64,000 bases of DNA from Arthrobacter hankyongi (GCF_022012395.1 NZ_JAKLTQ010000002.1:186001-250000); one strand, 5' to 3'; counted from the first letter of the stretch, positions 44,919-53,400 are shown. Translations and numbers: made by a program. The notes: generated from the letters alone by a model not told the origin.

Positions 44919-46229
44919 TCAGGCGGACGGCCGCTGAGGGGCCAGGACGTCGGAAACGAGCCTGTCGACCAACGGCTTGAGGTCGAGGTCATTCTCGGCC
45001 AGCCACTTATCGACATCTGCCCACGCGGTGGTGTCGCTGTAGTCGAGCTCCTCGGTGATGATCCGGCCCCACTCGTCGTTGGCCTCGAGTGCCGCAGCAA
45101 CGAAGCCGGAGCCGTCGATGCCGGCCGGTGCCTGTGTCCGTGCCTGCTGCAGCACCTGCTCGAAGTGGCGGTGCAGCGCCTCGCGGGTCTGCGGGTCCCA
45201 TTCCTTGAATTCGATCCCCTGCTTGTGCGACGCGGCGATTCCCTCCTGCAGGTTGCCGAACATCATGTCGGCGAACTGGTGCTCGATGTACACGTCCAAC
45301 CGGTCCCACATCAGCTGGCGGGCCGCCAGCGGAAGGCCGTCCCAGACCGCCTTGTTGATGCCGAAGGCTCCGCCGGAGCCGGTGAGCTGGATTTCGGGGT
45401 CCATGGTCCAGGAATTGCCGACTTCCAGCAGGCCGACGGTATTGGCCAGCACCACCGGGGCGGCGACGCAGTCGATGACGCCGCGCTGCAGGCCTTGGTA
45501 GACCTCGGTGGTGGGCAGGCTGACGCTGGTGGCTCCGAGCATTTCGATCGCGGGGCCGTGGGCCGGGGAGCCGGCGCGGATCTGCTTGCCATTGGCCTCG
45601 GCTGCCGAGCTGACCGGCTCTCCCGAGCACAGCAGCGGCGAGCCGCTGATCGGCAGCAGCGGGAGCAGGGGCTGGATGCCGTTGTCGGTCAACTCGCTCT
45701 TGATATCCTCCTGTCCAGCGCCGACAGCCATCCAGGATGAGGCGATCTGCAGCGACCCTGCCACGGGGGTGGGCGTGTGGATGAACATCAGGTCGGTGGC
45801 CAGGGCGTTGGCAGGGAACTTTTCGGGTTCCGCATAGGGCAGGTGGTAGCCGATGTCCACCATCCCATCGGCCAGGGCGGAGTTCATCTCGTTAACTGGC
45901 ACCCGGGAGCCGGCATACAGGATGTCGAACGTGATCTTTCCGCCGGACCATTCCGCTACGGCCTCGGCATAGGCTTCGTTGGGCGATGATGTTGCCGTAT
46001 CCGGTGCGGAGGCCAGCTGCATGGTCAGCGTCACCGGCTCCATGCCTGCCAGGGCCTCCTTGAAGTCCTCCTGCGATGCCCCGGCCGGGACCGACTGCTG
46101 GCTGGAAGTACCTTGGGCTCCGCCACCGCAGGCGGTCAGGAGCAGTGCTGCTCCGGCTAAGGCTGCCAAGCCCTTGGTCTGGCTTGATTCGAACCGGCTG
46201 CGGTTGCTTGTTTCCCAGAATTGTCCCAC
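44919..46229 (-). CDS. DctP-type substrate-binding lipoprotein (copy 1)
   Basis: 436 residues from a GTG at 46229; GGAGG six bases upstream rules out the ATG 15 bases earlier. A lipoprotein signal ends in the lipobox LLTAC. The mature part is a TRAP-transporter DctP fold: EAYAEAVAEWSGGKITFDIL, EANGKQIRAGSPAHGPAIEM, LGATSVSLPTTEVYQGLQRG and PLAARQLMWDRLDVYIEHQF. It binds an organic acid-type ligand outside the membrane. It is a paralogue of the divergent 46641-47921 gene. No DctQ or DctM membrane subunit is encoded in this window. Confidence 0.9.
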   Translation of the reverse strand: MGQFWETSNRSRFESSQTKGLAALAGAALLLTACGGGAQGTSSQQSVPAGASQEDFKEALAGMEPVTLTMQLASAPDTATSSPNEAYAEAVAEWSGGKITFDILYAGSRVPVNEMNSALADGMVDIGYHLPYAEPEKFPANALATDLMFIHTPTPVAGSLQIASSWMAVGAGQEDIKSELTDNGIQPLLPLLPISGSPLLCSGEPVSSAAEANGKQIRAGSPAHGPAIEMLGATSVSLPTTEVYQGLQRGVIDCVAAPVVLANTVGLLEVGNSWTMDPEIQLTGSGGAFGINKAVWDGLPLAARQLMWDRLDVYIEHQFADMMFGNLQEGIAASHKQGIEFKEWDPQTREALHRHFEQVLQQARTQAPAGIDGSGFVAAALEANDEWGRIITEELDYSDTTAWADVDKWLAENDLDLKPLVDRLVSDVLAPQRPSA

Positions 46230-46304
46230 GCGATTCCTCCACATGTTGTCGCATTCGCGGCAGCTGGCCAGCGGGGCCAGGCACCCTTGCCTGAAGCAGA
46301 TTGG

Positions 46305-46333
46305 AATTTACGGTATGTCGCAGACAACGTCAA
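46305..46333 (-). promoter_or_regulatory. Promoter and operator of DctP copy 1
   Basis: Leftward TTGACG (46328-46333) and TAAATT (46305-46310) are 17 bp apart. TACGG-TATG-TCGCA (46309-46322), a degenerate copy of TACGA-N4-TCGTA, overlaps the -10 box in the same way as at 44852-44880. Confidence 0.6.
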
Positions 46334-46640
46334 TAGACTGAATTCCTTGCGAAGCTGCTTGCGCATCAGGTGGCGGTTCTGCCTTGTAAAATCAGGCCTA
46401 TGTTCCTTCATGGCCGACCATTGTAGTCAAATTTATCCTTGACCACCATGACGAAGTCTCGTAGTCTCAACCGAAATAAGGGGAATTTGGGAAGGCGAAG
46501 CGACGGCACTTCGCGGTCATGCACTGTTGTTCGACTTCTACTGTGACGTGGTGGCCCGGTTGCCGGCCTGCCGGCTGATTCCGGCAAGTGCACGGATGCC
46601 TTCAGCGGGCCATCACGGCACCACTACGAGAGGCACCAGA
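46334..46640. other. Divergent intergenic region between the two DctP genes
   Basis: No convincing gene. It holds the rightward promoter/operator at 46439-46467. From there to the chosen start of DctP copy 2 is a leader of about 165 bases without a clear RNA fold; in-frame alternative starts at 46527 (TTG) and 46596 (ATG) lack ribosome sites. Confidence 0.5.
46439..46467 (+). promoter_or_regulatory. Promoter and operator of DctP copy 2
   Basis: TTGACC (46439-46444) and TAGTCT (46462-46467) are 17 bp apart. The palindrome GACGA-AGTC-TCGTA (46450-46463) ends in the first TA of the -10 box, as in the other copies. Confidence 0.65.
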
Positions 46641-47921
46641 TTGAACCGTAAACGTTCGTTCCGCCCGGCTGCTGCCGGACTGACGCTGCTGGCACTGTTT
46701 CTGGGAGGCTGCAGCGCCTCCTCCGGTACTGCAGCAAGCCAGGAATCCGTCGAGCCGGGTTCATCCAAGGAGGAGTATGCGGCCGCGCTGGCCGGGATGG
46801 AGCCGGTGACGCTGACCATGCAGCTGCCCTCCGCACCCAAGTCCACGACGTCGGCTCCCAACGAAGCGTATGCCGCCGCCGTGGAGGAGTGGTCCGGGGG
46901 CAAGATTAAATTCGATATCCTTTATGCCAATTCCCGGGTAACCATCAATGAGATGAATGCCGCGTTGGCGGATGGGCTGGTCGACTCCGGGATGCACATG
47001 CCGGTCACCGAACCCGAGTCCTTCCCTGCCAACACCCTGGCGGGTGATCTTATGTTCCTGCAGGAGTCGACCCCGCTGGCCGGGTCGATGCAGCTGGTCT
47101 CTTCCTGGATTGAGTTCGGTGCGCAGCAGGAAGCCATCAGCAACGAGTTGGAGGAGTACGGCATCCAGCCGCTGCTGCCGCTGCTGCCGACCAGCGGAAC
47201 CTCGCTGCTATGCAATGGCCAAGCCGTGACATCCCTTGGGGAGGCCAAAGGCAAGCAGATCCGGGCTGGCGCGCCGTCGAACGTGCCGGCCATCGAGGTG
47301 CTCGGTGCAACCGCCGTCAGCCTGCCCGTCGCGGAGGTCTACCAGGGCCTGCAACGCGGGGTCGTGGACTGCGCCGCCGGGAATGCCGTGCTAGCCAACA
47401 CCGTGGGCCTGTTTGAGGTCACCACGGACTGGACCCTCGATCCCGAAGTCCAGTTGGCCGGTACCTCGATGTCCTTCGGGTTCAACAAGGACCGGTGGGA
47501 CAGCCTGCCGCTGGCTGCCCGACAGCTGCTGTGGGACCGGCTGGACGGCTACATCGAGCAGCACCTCGCCACCACAGTGATCAAGCAGACCGGTGAGGCC
47601 ATCGGGGTGGCGAACAAGGCCGGGGTCAAGTTCCACGAGTGGGCCCCGGACGCCCGGGACGCGATCAAGGCCCACCTGAACAGTTTCCTCGAGGAAGCAC
47701 CAGGACAGGCCCCGAAGGACGTGGACGGCGCTGCCTTCGTGGAAGCGGCCAAGACGGCCAACGACCGGTGGAAGACCATCATCACCGAGGACCTCGGCTT
47801 CAAGGACGACACCGCCTGGTCCGAGCTGGATAGCTGGATTTCGGAGAACGAACTGGACGTCAGTCCGCTCTCAGACAGGCTGATGGAGGAAGCGCTCCTC
47901 CCGCACCGGCCTGCGGCCTAA
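46641..47921 (+). CDS. DctP-type substrate-binding lipoprotein (copy 2)
   Basis: 426 residues from a TTG at 46641, chosen because GAGAGG stands upstream and a normal lipoprotein signal then begins (LNRKRSFRPAAAGLTLLALF, lipobox LGGC). The mature chain is colinear with copy 1: ALAGMEPVTLTMQLPSAP, NEAYAAAVEEWSGGKIKFDI, GEAKGKQIRAGAPSNVPAIE and LGATAVSLPVAEVYQGLQRG. It is followed after 48 bases by a ferredoxin gene. Two binding proteins under the same operator suggest two related ligands, or a sensing role for one of them (inference). Confidence 0.88.
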   Translation: MNRKRSFRPAAAGLTLLALFLGGCSASSGTAASQESVEPGSSKEEYAAALAGMEPVTLTMQLPSAPKSTTSAPNEAYAAAVEEWSGGKIKFDILYANSRVTINEMNAALADGLVDSGMHMPVTEPESFPANTLAGDLMFLQESTPLAGSMQLVSSWIEFGAQQEAISNELEEYGIQPLLPLLPTSGTSLLCNGQAVTSLGEAKGKQIRAGAPSNVPAIEVLGATAVSLPVAEVYQGLQRGVVDCAAGNAVLANTVGLFEVTTDWTLDPEVQLAGTSMSFGFNKDRWDSLPLAARQLLWDRLDGYIEQHLATTVIKQTGEAIGVANKAGVKFHEWAPDARDAIKAHLNSFLEEAPGQAPKDVDGAAFVEAAKTANDRWKTIITEDLGFKDDTAWSELDSWISENELDVSPLSDRLMEEALLPHRPAA

Positions 47922-47969
47922 GCGGCTGCCGGAACTGGCAGGCAGTATCTATACGGAGGAAGAGGAATC

Positions 47970-48296
47970 GTGACCTACGTCATTGCACAACCCTGTGTCG
48001 ACGTCATGGACAAGGCTTGCATCGAGGAATGCCCCGTCGACTGCATCTACGAGGGCGAGCGGGCCATGTACATCCATCCGGATGAGTGCGTGGACTGCGG
48101 CGCCTGCGCGCCGGTCTGCCCGGTTGAAGCCATCTACTACGAGTCGGAGACTCCTGAGGAATGGGAGGACTATGCCCGGATCAACGTGGAGTTCTTCGAG
48201 GAGTTGGGGACGCCCGGCGGTTCCCGCAATGTAGGCCCCATCGGCAAGGATCACCCGGCGGTGGCCGTGCTGGAGCCCCAGGGCCAGCCCGGCTAG
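47970..48296 (+). CDS. fdxA: 7Fe ferredoxin (FdI/FdxA type)
   Basis: 108 residues from a GTG at 47970 (GGAGG upstream). Cys9, 17 and 50 fit the [3Fe-4S] cluster and Cys21, 40, 43 and 46 the [4Fe-4S] cluster; Cys25 matches the extra Cys of Azotobacter FdI, all displaced by one residue. It carries electrons at low potential. It lies between the binding protein gene and korB, so it is the natural acceptor for KorAB and donor for the nearby Rieske oxygenase or P450 (inference). Confidence 0.94.
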   Translation: MTYVIAQPCVDVMDKACIEECPVDCIYEGERAMYIHPDECVDCGACAPVCPVEAIYYESETPEEWEDYARINVEFFEELGTPGGSRNVGPIGKDHPAVAVLEPQGQPG

Positions 48297-48313
48297 GAAA
48301 CGCCGCACCGGCA

Positions 48314-48354
48314 GCCGCAGGCCCTCCCCGGGAATCCCGGGGAGGGCCTGCGGC
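48314..48354 (+). terminator. Terminator after the ferredoxin gene
   Basis: A 19-bp GC-rich stem (48314-48332 with 48336-48354) with a three-base loop, 17 bases after the ferredoxin stop. Confidence 0.75.
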
Positions 48355-48422
48355 ATGGCCGATCAGGTTTGCCGGCAGCGCCGGCGGCGTGCGCCCGGTG
48401 AAGTTAGGCCCTGGCAGGGCAA

Positions 48423-48474
48423 GACAAAGGGACCTCCGGACAGGGCGTAACACCCTGCCGAAGGTCCCTTTGTC
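48423..48474 (-). terminator. Terminator of the Rieske-korAB unit
   Basis: GACAAAGGGACCT (48423-48435) pairs with AGGTCCCTTTGTC (48462-48474); an inner CAGGG/CCCTG stem extends it. It lies 22 bases past the korB stop. Confidence 0.7.
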
Positions 48475-48496
48475 GCCGCTGGCGCGGCCCCTCAGC

Positions 48497-49582
48497 TCAG
48501 ACGACGGTCCAGGTGTCGCCGCTGTGCAGCAAGTTGTCCAGGGCTGTCGAGCGGTCGGTGATGCCTTCGCTGGCGCTGCGTACCTGTTCCCGGGCGACGT
48601 CGTCGTACGTCTGGCGCTCTACCGAGCGGAAGATGCCGATGGGGGCCTGGGTGAGGTGTCCGGAGCCGGTCAGCCGCGAGAGCGCGAAGGCGGTAGTGGG
48701 ATCGGCTGCATGGGCGTCATGGACGAGGATCCGGTCCGCGCCCACATCTGCGACGTCGACCACCCGCAGCGAGCCGGACAGCGGGTCCCTGACGATGCCC
48801 CGGATGCCCAGCCCGTCCTCGCCCTTCGGGCCGAACCGGATGGGCTCGCCATGGACGAGCGGAATGACGGCATCCGCCTTGGTCTCCGGGTTCTTGACCG
48901 CGTCGAACGCGCCGTCGTTGAAGATCGGGCAGTTCTGGTAGATCTCCACCAGGGACGTGCCGCGGTGGGCCGTCGCCGCGGAGAGCACCGAGGTCAGGTG
49001 CTGGCGGTCGGAGTCGATGGTGCGCGCCACGAAGCTCGCTTCGGCGCCCAGAGCCAGGGACACCGGGTTGAGCGGGCTGTCGGGGGAGCCCTTCGGAGAG
49101 GACTTGGTGATCTTGCCGGATTCCGAGGTGGGGGAGTACTGACCCTTGGTCAGGCCGTAGATCCGGTTGTTGAACAGCAGGATGGTCATGTTCACGTTCC
49201 GGCGCAGGGCATGGATCAGATGGTTTCCGCCGATGGAGAGGGCGTCGCCGTCTCCGGTGACCACCCATACGGACAGGTCGGGACGGCTGGTGGCCAGGCC
49301 GGTGGCAATGGCCGGCGCCCGTCCGTGGATCGAGTGCATCCCGAAGGTGTCCAGGTAGTACGGGAAGCGGGAGCTGCAGCCGATGCCGGAGATGAAGACA
49401 ATGTTTTCCCGCTTCAGTCCCAGCTCCGGCAGGAACCCTTGGACGGCAGCGAGCACGGCGTAGTCGCCGCAACCCGGACACCAGCGCACTTCCTGGTCGC
49501 TGGTGTAATCCTTCCGGCTCTGTGGTGCCTCGCTGGCGGGAACATCGCGCAGGCCCGGGAAGGGAAGCCTGGTGGAGGTCAT
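48497..49582 (-). CDS. korB: 2-oxoacid (2-oxoglutarate):ferredoxin oxidoreductase beta subunit
   Basis: 361 residues. It binds thiamine diphosphate and one [4Fe-4S] cluster: the TPP motif is GDGDALSIGGNHLIH; cluster ligands are Cys35 and Cys38 (WCPGCGDY), Cys69 (GIGCSSRFPYYL) and a later Cys (YQNCPIFN). With KorA it decarboxylates a 2-oxoacid with CoA and reduces ferredoxin. The start overlaps the korA stop by four bases. It is the last gene of the leftward unit that begins with the Rieske oxygenase. Confidence 0.94.
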   Translation of the reverse strand: MTSTRLPFPGLRDVPASEAPQSRKDYTSDQEVRWCPGCGDYAVLAAVQGFLPELGLKRENIVFISGIGCSSRFPYYLDTFGMHSIHGRAPAIATGLATSRPDLSVWVVTGDGDALSIGGNHLIHALRRNVNMTILLFNNRIYGLTKGQYSPTSESGKITKSSPKGSPDSPLNPVSLALGAEASFVARTIDSDRQHLTSVLSAATAHRGTSLVEIYQNCPIFNDGAFDAVKNPETKADAVIPLVHGEPIRFGPKGEDGLGIRGIVRDPLSGSLRVVDVADVGADRILVHDAHAADPTTAFALSRLTGSGHLTQAPIGIFRSVERQTYDDVAREQVRSASEGITDRSTALDNLLHSGDTWTVV

Positions 49583-51525
49583 CCGATTGACTCCTTCGTC
49601 AAGTTTTGGCCGCTACCGGCAGGTTCAACCAGCTGCAGGATGGCGTCGGCCAGTTCGGAGGCCCGCAGCGGCAGGCCGCGCACCTGGTTGTAGCCGGCAA
49701 CGTCCACCAGGTACTTGGCGCGCAGCAGCAGGGACAGCTGCCCGAGGTTCATCTCCGGCACCAGGACCTTTTCATAGCGCTTCAGCAGCGTCCCGAGGTC
49801 CTTGGGGAACGGGTTCAAATGGCGCAGGTGTGCCTGGGCGACGGCATAGCCCTGGTCGCGCACCTCGCGGACAGCGGCTCCGATCGGGCCGTAGGTGGAC
49901 CCCCAGCCCAGGACCAGCAACTTCGCGTCGCCATGTGGATCGTCGACCTGCAGCGGCGGGAGCGACTCGGCGACCCGCTCGACCTTGGCCTGCCGGATGC
50001 GCACCATATGGTCGTGGTTGGCAGGGTCGTAGGAGATGTTGCCGTGTCCGTCCGCCTTCTCGAGGCCACCGATCCGGTGTTCCAGGCCTGCGGTTCCTGG
50101 CAGGGCCCACGGCCGTGCCAGGGTCTGTTCGTCGCGCAGGTAGGGCCAGAACTCCGGCCCGCCGTCGGCGTTGACGTGGTTCGGACTGGTGGCGAAATCC
50201 GGGTCGATCCGGGGCAGGTCCGCCAGTTCGGGGATCCGCCAGGGCTCGGACCCGTTCGCCAGCATGCCGTCCGAGAGCAGCATGACGGGCGTGCGGTAGG
50301 TGACGGCGATCCGGGCCGCCTCCACAGCGGCGTCGAAGCAGTCGGCAGGCGATTGCGGGGCAATGATCGGCAGGGGGGATTCCCCATTTCGGCCGAACAT
50401 GGCCTGCAGCAGGTCTGCCTGCTCGGTCTTGGTCGGCAGCCCTGTCGACGGGCCGCCGCGCTGGACATTGACGACGACCATGGGCAGTTCCAGCATGACG
50501 GCAAGCCCGATGGTCTCCGCCTTGAGCGCAATGCCCGGCCCCGACGTCGTCGTCACGCCCAGGGCGCCGCCGAAGGAGGCGCCGAGGGCGGCGCCGACGC
50601 CGGCAATCTCGTCCTCGGCCTGGAAGGTGGTGACGCCGAACTGCTTGTGCTTGCTCAGCTCGTGCAGGATGTCGGAGGCCGGCGTAATGGGGTAGGAACC
50701 CAGGAACAGCGGCAGGCCGGACTGTGTGGAGCCGGCGATCAGGCCGTACGCCAACGCCGTGTTGCCGGTGATATTGCGATAGGTGCCCGGTGCCATCGGT
50801 GCGGGCTTGACCTCGAACTTCACGGCAAAGGCCTCGGTGGTCTCGCCGAAGTTCCACCCGGTTTTCAGCGCGGCAATATTGGCGTCGCGGATCTGCGGGG
50901 AGGAAGCAAACCGGCGTTCCAGGAAGGTGAGGGTCGATTCGACGGGACGGCTGTACATCCAGGAAAGCAGGCCGAGGGCGAACATGTTCTTGGCGCGGGC
51001 CGCGTCCTTGCGGGTCAGGCCGAAGTCCTTGACCGCCTCGACGGTCAGGCCGGTGAGGTCGAAGGCATGGACGGAGTAAGCGTCCAGCGTGCCGTCCTCC
51101 AGCGGATTCTCCTCGTAGCCGATCCGTTTGAGGGCCCGGCTGGTGAAGTCGTGGGTGTCGACGATGATCGTCGCGCCCGCAGCCAGATCCGCGAGGTTGG
51201 CCTTCAGGGCTGCCGGGTTCATGGCGACCAGAACGCCCGGGGCATCGCCGGGGGTGAGCACATTGTGGTCGGCGAAGTGGACCTGGAAGGAGGAGACGCC
51301 GGGCAGGGTGCCCTGGGGTGCCCGGATTTCAGCCGGGAAGTTCGGCAGCGTCGACAGGTCGTTGCCGAAGGCCGCGCTTTCCTGGGTGAACCGGGACCCG
51401 GTGAGCTGCATCCCGTCCCCGGAGTCACCGGCGAAGCGGATGACGACGCGGTCGAGTTGGTGGATGGTGTCACGGTGCGGTTCCGTGCTGTTTGGAGTGG
51501 CCAGTGTGGCCTGCGCTTCCGGCAT
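49579..51525 (-). CDS. korA: 2-oxoacid (2-oxoglutarate):ferredoxin oxidoreductase alpha/gamma fusion subunit
   Basis: 648 residues, the actinobacterial KorA form with the gamma domain first (VIRFAGDSGDGMQLTGSRFT, TLPNFPAEIRAPQGTLPGVS) and the alpha domain after about residue 210 (PITPASDILHELSKHKQFG, FQAEDEIAGVGAALGASFGG, TSGPGIALKAETIGLAVMLE). The ATG at 51525 follows AGGA. A 7-bp hairpin (GGCCGCA/TGCGGCC near 51547-51567) lies between it and the Rieske gene, which may lower but not stop read-through. Confidence 0.94.
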   Translation of the reverse strand: MPEAQATLATPNSTEPHRDTIHQLDRVVIRFAGDSGDGMQLTGSRFTQESAAFGNDLSTLPNFPAEIRAPQGTLPGVSSFQVHFADHNVLTPGDAPGVLVAMNPAALKANLADLAAGATIIVDTHDFTSRALKRIGYEENPLEDGTLDAYSVHAFDLTGLTVEAVKDFGLTRKDAARAKNMFALGLLSWMYSRPVESTLTFLERRFASSPQIRDANIAALKTGWNFGETTEAFAVKFEVKPAPMAPGTYRNITGNTALAYGLIAGSTQSGLPLFLGSYPITPASDILHELSKHKQFGVTTFQAEDEIAGVGAALGASFGGALGVTTTSGPGIALKAETIGLAVMLELPMVVVNVQRGGPSTGLPTKTEQADLLQAMFGRNGESPLPIIAPQSPADCFDAAVEAARIAVTYRTPVMLLSDGMLANGSEPWRIPELADLPRIDPDFATSPNHVNADGGPEFWPYLRDEQTLARPWALPGTAGLEHRIGGLEKADGHGNISYDPANHDHMVRIRQAKVERVAESLPPLQVDDPHGDAKLLVLGWGSTYGPIGAAVREVRDQGYAVAQAHLRHLNPFPKDLGTLLKRYEKVLVPEMNLGQLSLLLRAKYLVDVAGYNQVRGLPLRASELADAILQLVEPAGSGQNLTKESIG

Positions 51526-51628
51526 GGCTGGTTCCTGACTCGGCAAGGCCGCAGACCAAGTGCGGCCGTTTCGTTTGGATGGATCTGCTGCAGTTCGATG
51601 GCTTGGGTGGCGGCCTGCCACCCGTGCG

Positions 51629-52936
51629 TCAGCCCATTTGCTGGCTGGCGGCGAAGTGGCTGCGCCAGTCCTGGCCTTCGTCGAGCATGATGTTCGCCGG
51701 CTTGGGCGAATCCTTGGGGCTGAGGCCGAGCGGGTCCTCGCCCTGGGCCACCCGCTTGGTGTTGTCCACCAGTTGGCGGCGGTACCGGGCGATGGCCAGG
51801 TCCGCCGGCACCAGATGCTCGATCGGATACAGGTCGACGGGGCCCATGGACTGATTCACGCCCCAATCCTCAGGGATGAACCGCTGCATGCCGGTGAAGC
51901 TCTCTCCACGGCGCATCGCCTCGCGGTCCTGCAGCCAGTTGTTGGAGCGGTTCGGCCTGTCCGGGAGATCGTGGTACTCGCGGCCCAGGCCCCACTTGTT
52001 CATGCCGGTTTCGTCAATGCCGTAGTACTCCAGTACCTCCTGGCGGGCCGTTCCGACGCCGATTTGGCGGGCTTCGGACCAGAACACCATAAAGAACAGC
52101 GAACGGTTGTCGTCCACCGGCAGAGTGATCTGGACGATGTTGTCCGGCTGGATGTAGACCGTGGTGGGGTGGACGAGGCTGGTGATGCGTGCCTGCCGCT
52201 TCAGCTGGCCGTTCTCTTCGAAGCTGCTGATGGCCGCGTAGCGGAAGCCAAAGTCCGTTTCCTGGACCTCGATGGTCGGTGCCAGGTCCTTGGCGATCAC
52301 GCCCGTGGTGACCTTGCGCTGGGTGGTGCCGAAGACCGGGGCCGGTCCTTTGCCCTCCCTGAGCTGTTTCAGGGCGTCCTGGTGGAGCACGCCGGTGTGC
52401 GTGGTATCGATCAGCCCCTCCACGAGGCGGGTGTAGTTGGCGGAGGAAGCCACGATCTCCACCACCCGGTTTTCCTCCGGCACGTCGAAGAAGGTGTGGT
52501 TGGGCATGGGCGGTTCCAACTCAGGCGGGCCGAAGTAGCCCCAGACAATGCTGCCGGCCTCGCGTATGGAGTAGGACGGCTGGCGGACCCGCTCCTTGAA
52601 GCGGGGGTCCTTCACGTTCGGGGCATCCACAATGGCCCCGTCGACGGCGAACTTCCAGCCATGGTAAAGGCAGCGCAGGCCGCCCTGCTCGTTCCGGCCC
52701 AGGCACAGCGACGCACTGCGGTGCGTGCACAGTTCATCCAGCAGTCCCAGCCGGCCTTCCGTATCCCGGAAGACGACGTAGTCCTGCCCCAGCACTGTCA
52801 CCCGGTGCGGATCACCGTCCGGCTCGGCCACATCGCTGACCAGGCAGATGGGCAACCAGTACCGTCGCATGGTGTCGTGCATCGGGTTGCCGGGGCCGAC
52901 TTTCATCAGCACTTTTTTCTGCTCGATCGGATCCAC
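51629..52936 (-). CDS. Rieske non-haem iron oxygenase, alpha subunit
   Basis: 435 residues from a GTG at 52936 with AAAGGA upstream; the ATG at 52963 would begin 13 bases from an operator and lacks such a site. The Rieske [2Fe-2S] ligands are Cys70/His72 (CTHRSASLC) and Cys89/His92 (CLYHGWKF). The mononuclear iron site shows E-G-L-I-D177-T-T-H180-x4-H185. The size and single-subunit form fit phthalate/vanillate-type (group I) oxygenases, which hydroxylate or demethylate aromatic or alicyclic substrates. No reductase gene accompanies it. Confidence 0.93.
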   Translation of the reverse strand: MDPIEQKKVLMKVGPGNPMHDTMRRYWLPICLVSDVAEPDGDPHRVTVLGQDYVVFRDTEGRLGLLDELCTHRSASLCLGRNEQGGLRCLYHGWKFAVDGAIVDAPNVKDPRFKERVRQPSYSIREAGSIVWGYFGPPELEPPMPNHTFFDVPEENRVVEIVASSANYTRLVEGLIDTTHTGVLHQDALKQLREGKGPAPVFGTTQRKVTTGVIAKDLAPTIEVQETDFGFRYAAISSFEENGQLKRQARITSLVHPTTVYIQPDNIVQITLPVDDNRSLFFMVFWSEARQIGVGTARQEVLEYYGIDETGMNKWGLGREYHDLPDRPNRSNNWLQDREAMRRGESFTGMQRFIPEDWGVNQSMGPVDLYPIEHLVPADLAIARYRRQLVDNTKRVAQGEDPLGLSPKDSPKPANIMLDEGQDWRSHFAASQQMG

Positions 52937-52976
52937 GTGATTGCTTCCTTTCGCGTCATCCACGCATGCTCATTTG

Positions 52977-53021
52977 TACGAGATATCGCATAAGCCTACG
53001 GTTCTTCGTAATTGAGAGCAA
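52977..53021 (-). promoter_or_regulatory. Promoter of the Rieske-korAB unit with two operators
   Basis: Leftward TTGCTC (53016-53021) and TAGGCT (52993-52998) are 17 bp apart. TACGG-TTCT-TCGTA (52997-53010) overlaps the -10 box in the usual position, and a second copy TACGA-GATA-TCGCA (52977-52990) covers the expected start point. Confidence 0.65.
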
Positions 53022-53155
53022 GGGTTTTTGATCCTATGGGGTGGCGGGGGCCATTTGGGGCCGGCAGGCGAACGATGGGCGACCCAAAGCAAGCGTGCGG
53101 ACAGCAGTGGCGGCGCCGGAATGGCTCCACCGTGGAGATTCTTGGCGAAAAACTG

Positions 53156-53185
53156 TTGTGCCCACTCATCGAAATATCGTAGGCT
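53156..53185 (+). promoter_or_regulatory. Promoter and operator of the aldehyde dehydrogenase-P450-kinase operon
   Basis: TTGTGC (53156-53161) and TAGGCT (53180-53185) are 18 bp apart. ATCGA-AATA-TCGTA (53168-53181) ends in the first TA of the -10 box. It would drive nine genes from 53401 past the window end. Confidence 0.62.
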
Positions 53186-53400
53186 GTGGCGAAATAAGAT
53201 CGTCACGACAACGAGGTTCTGATGACTGCCACGAAAAAACCCTGCCTGACAGGACCTTTCGTCTCCAAGCATTAAAGCCCTGCCTCAGACTCAGGACCTT
53301 TACCGCGCCCAGCGGTAATTGCACAGCCAGGGCGGTTCGCACCTGGCAACGACCCGCACTTCCCTATGTCAACCTCCGCGATCGGAAAGCAGGATCACCC
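53186..53400 (+). other. Leader of about 210 bases with a possible 17-codon leader peptide
   Basis: A long untranslated leader precedes the aldehyde dehydrogenase start. It contains a small frame 53222-53275 (ATG to TAA, MTATKKPCLTGPFVSKH) with GAGG five bases upstream. No known riboswitch fold was recognised. Bases 53022-53155 upstream of the promoter hold no gene. Confidence 0.35.

Noticed and set aside
44919-47921. A complete TRAP transporter
   Set aside because: Only two substrate-binding lipoproteins are present; no DctQ or DctM sequence was found within the window.
49606-51690. 694-codon plus-strand frame opposite korA
   Set aside because: Antisense shadow of a clear KorA; no protein motif and no ribosome site.
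52937-52963. ATG at 52963 as start of the Rieske oxygenase
   Set aside because: It lacks a ribosome site and would leave a very short leader next to the operators; the GTG at 52936 has AAAGGA upstream and fits homologue length.
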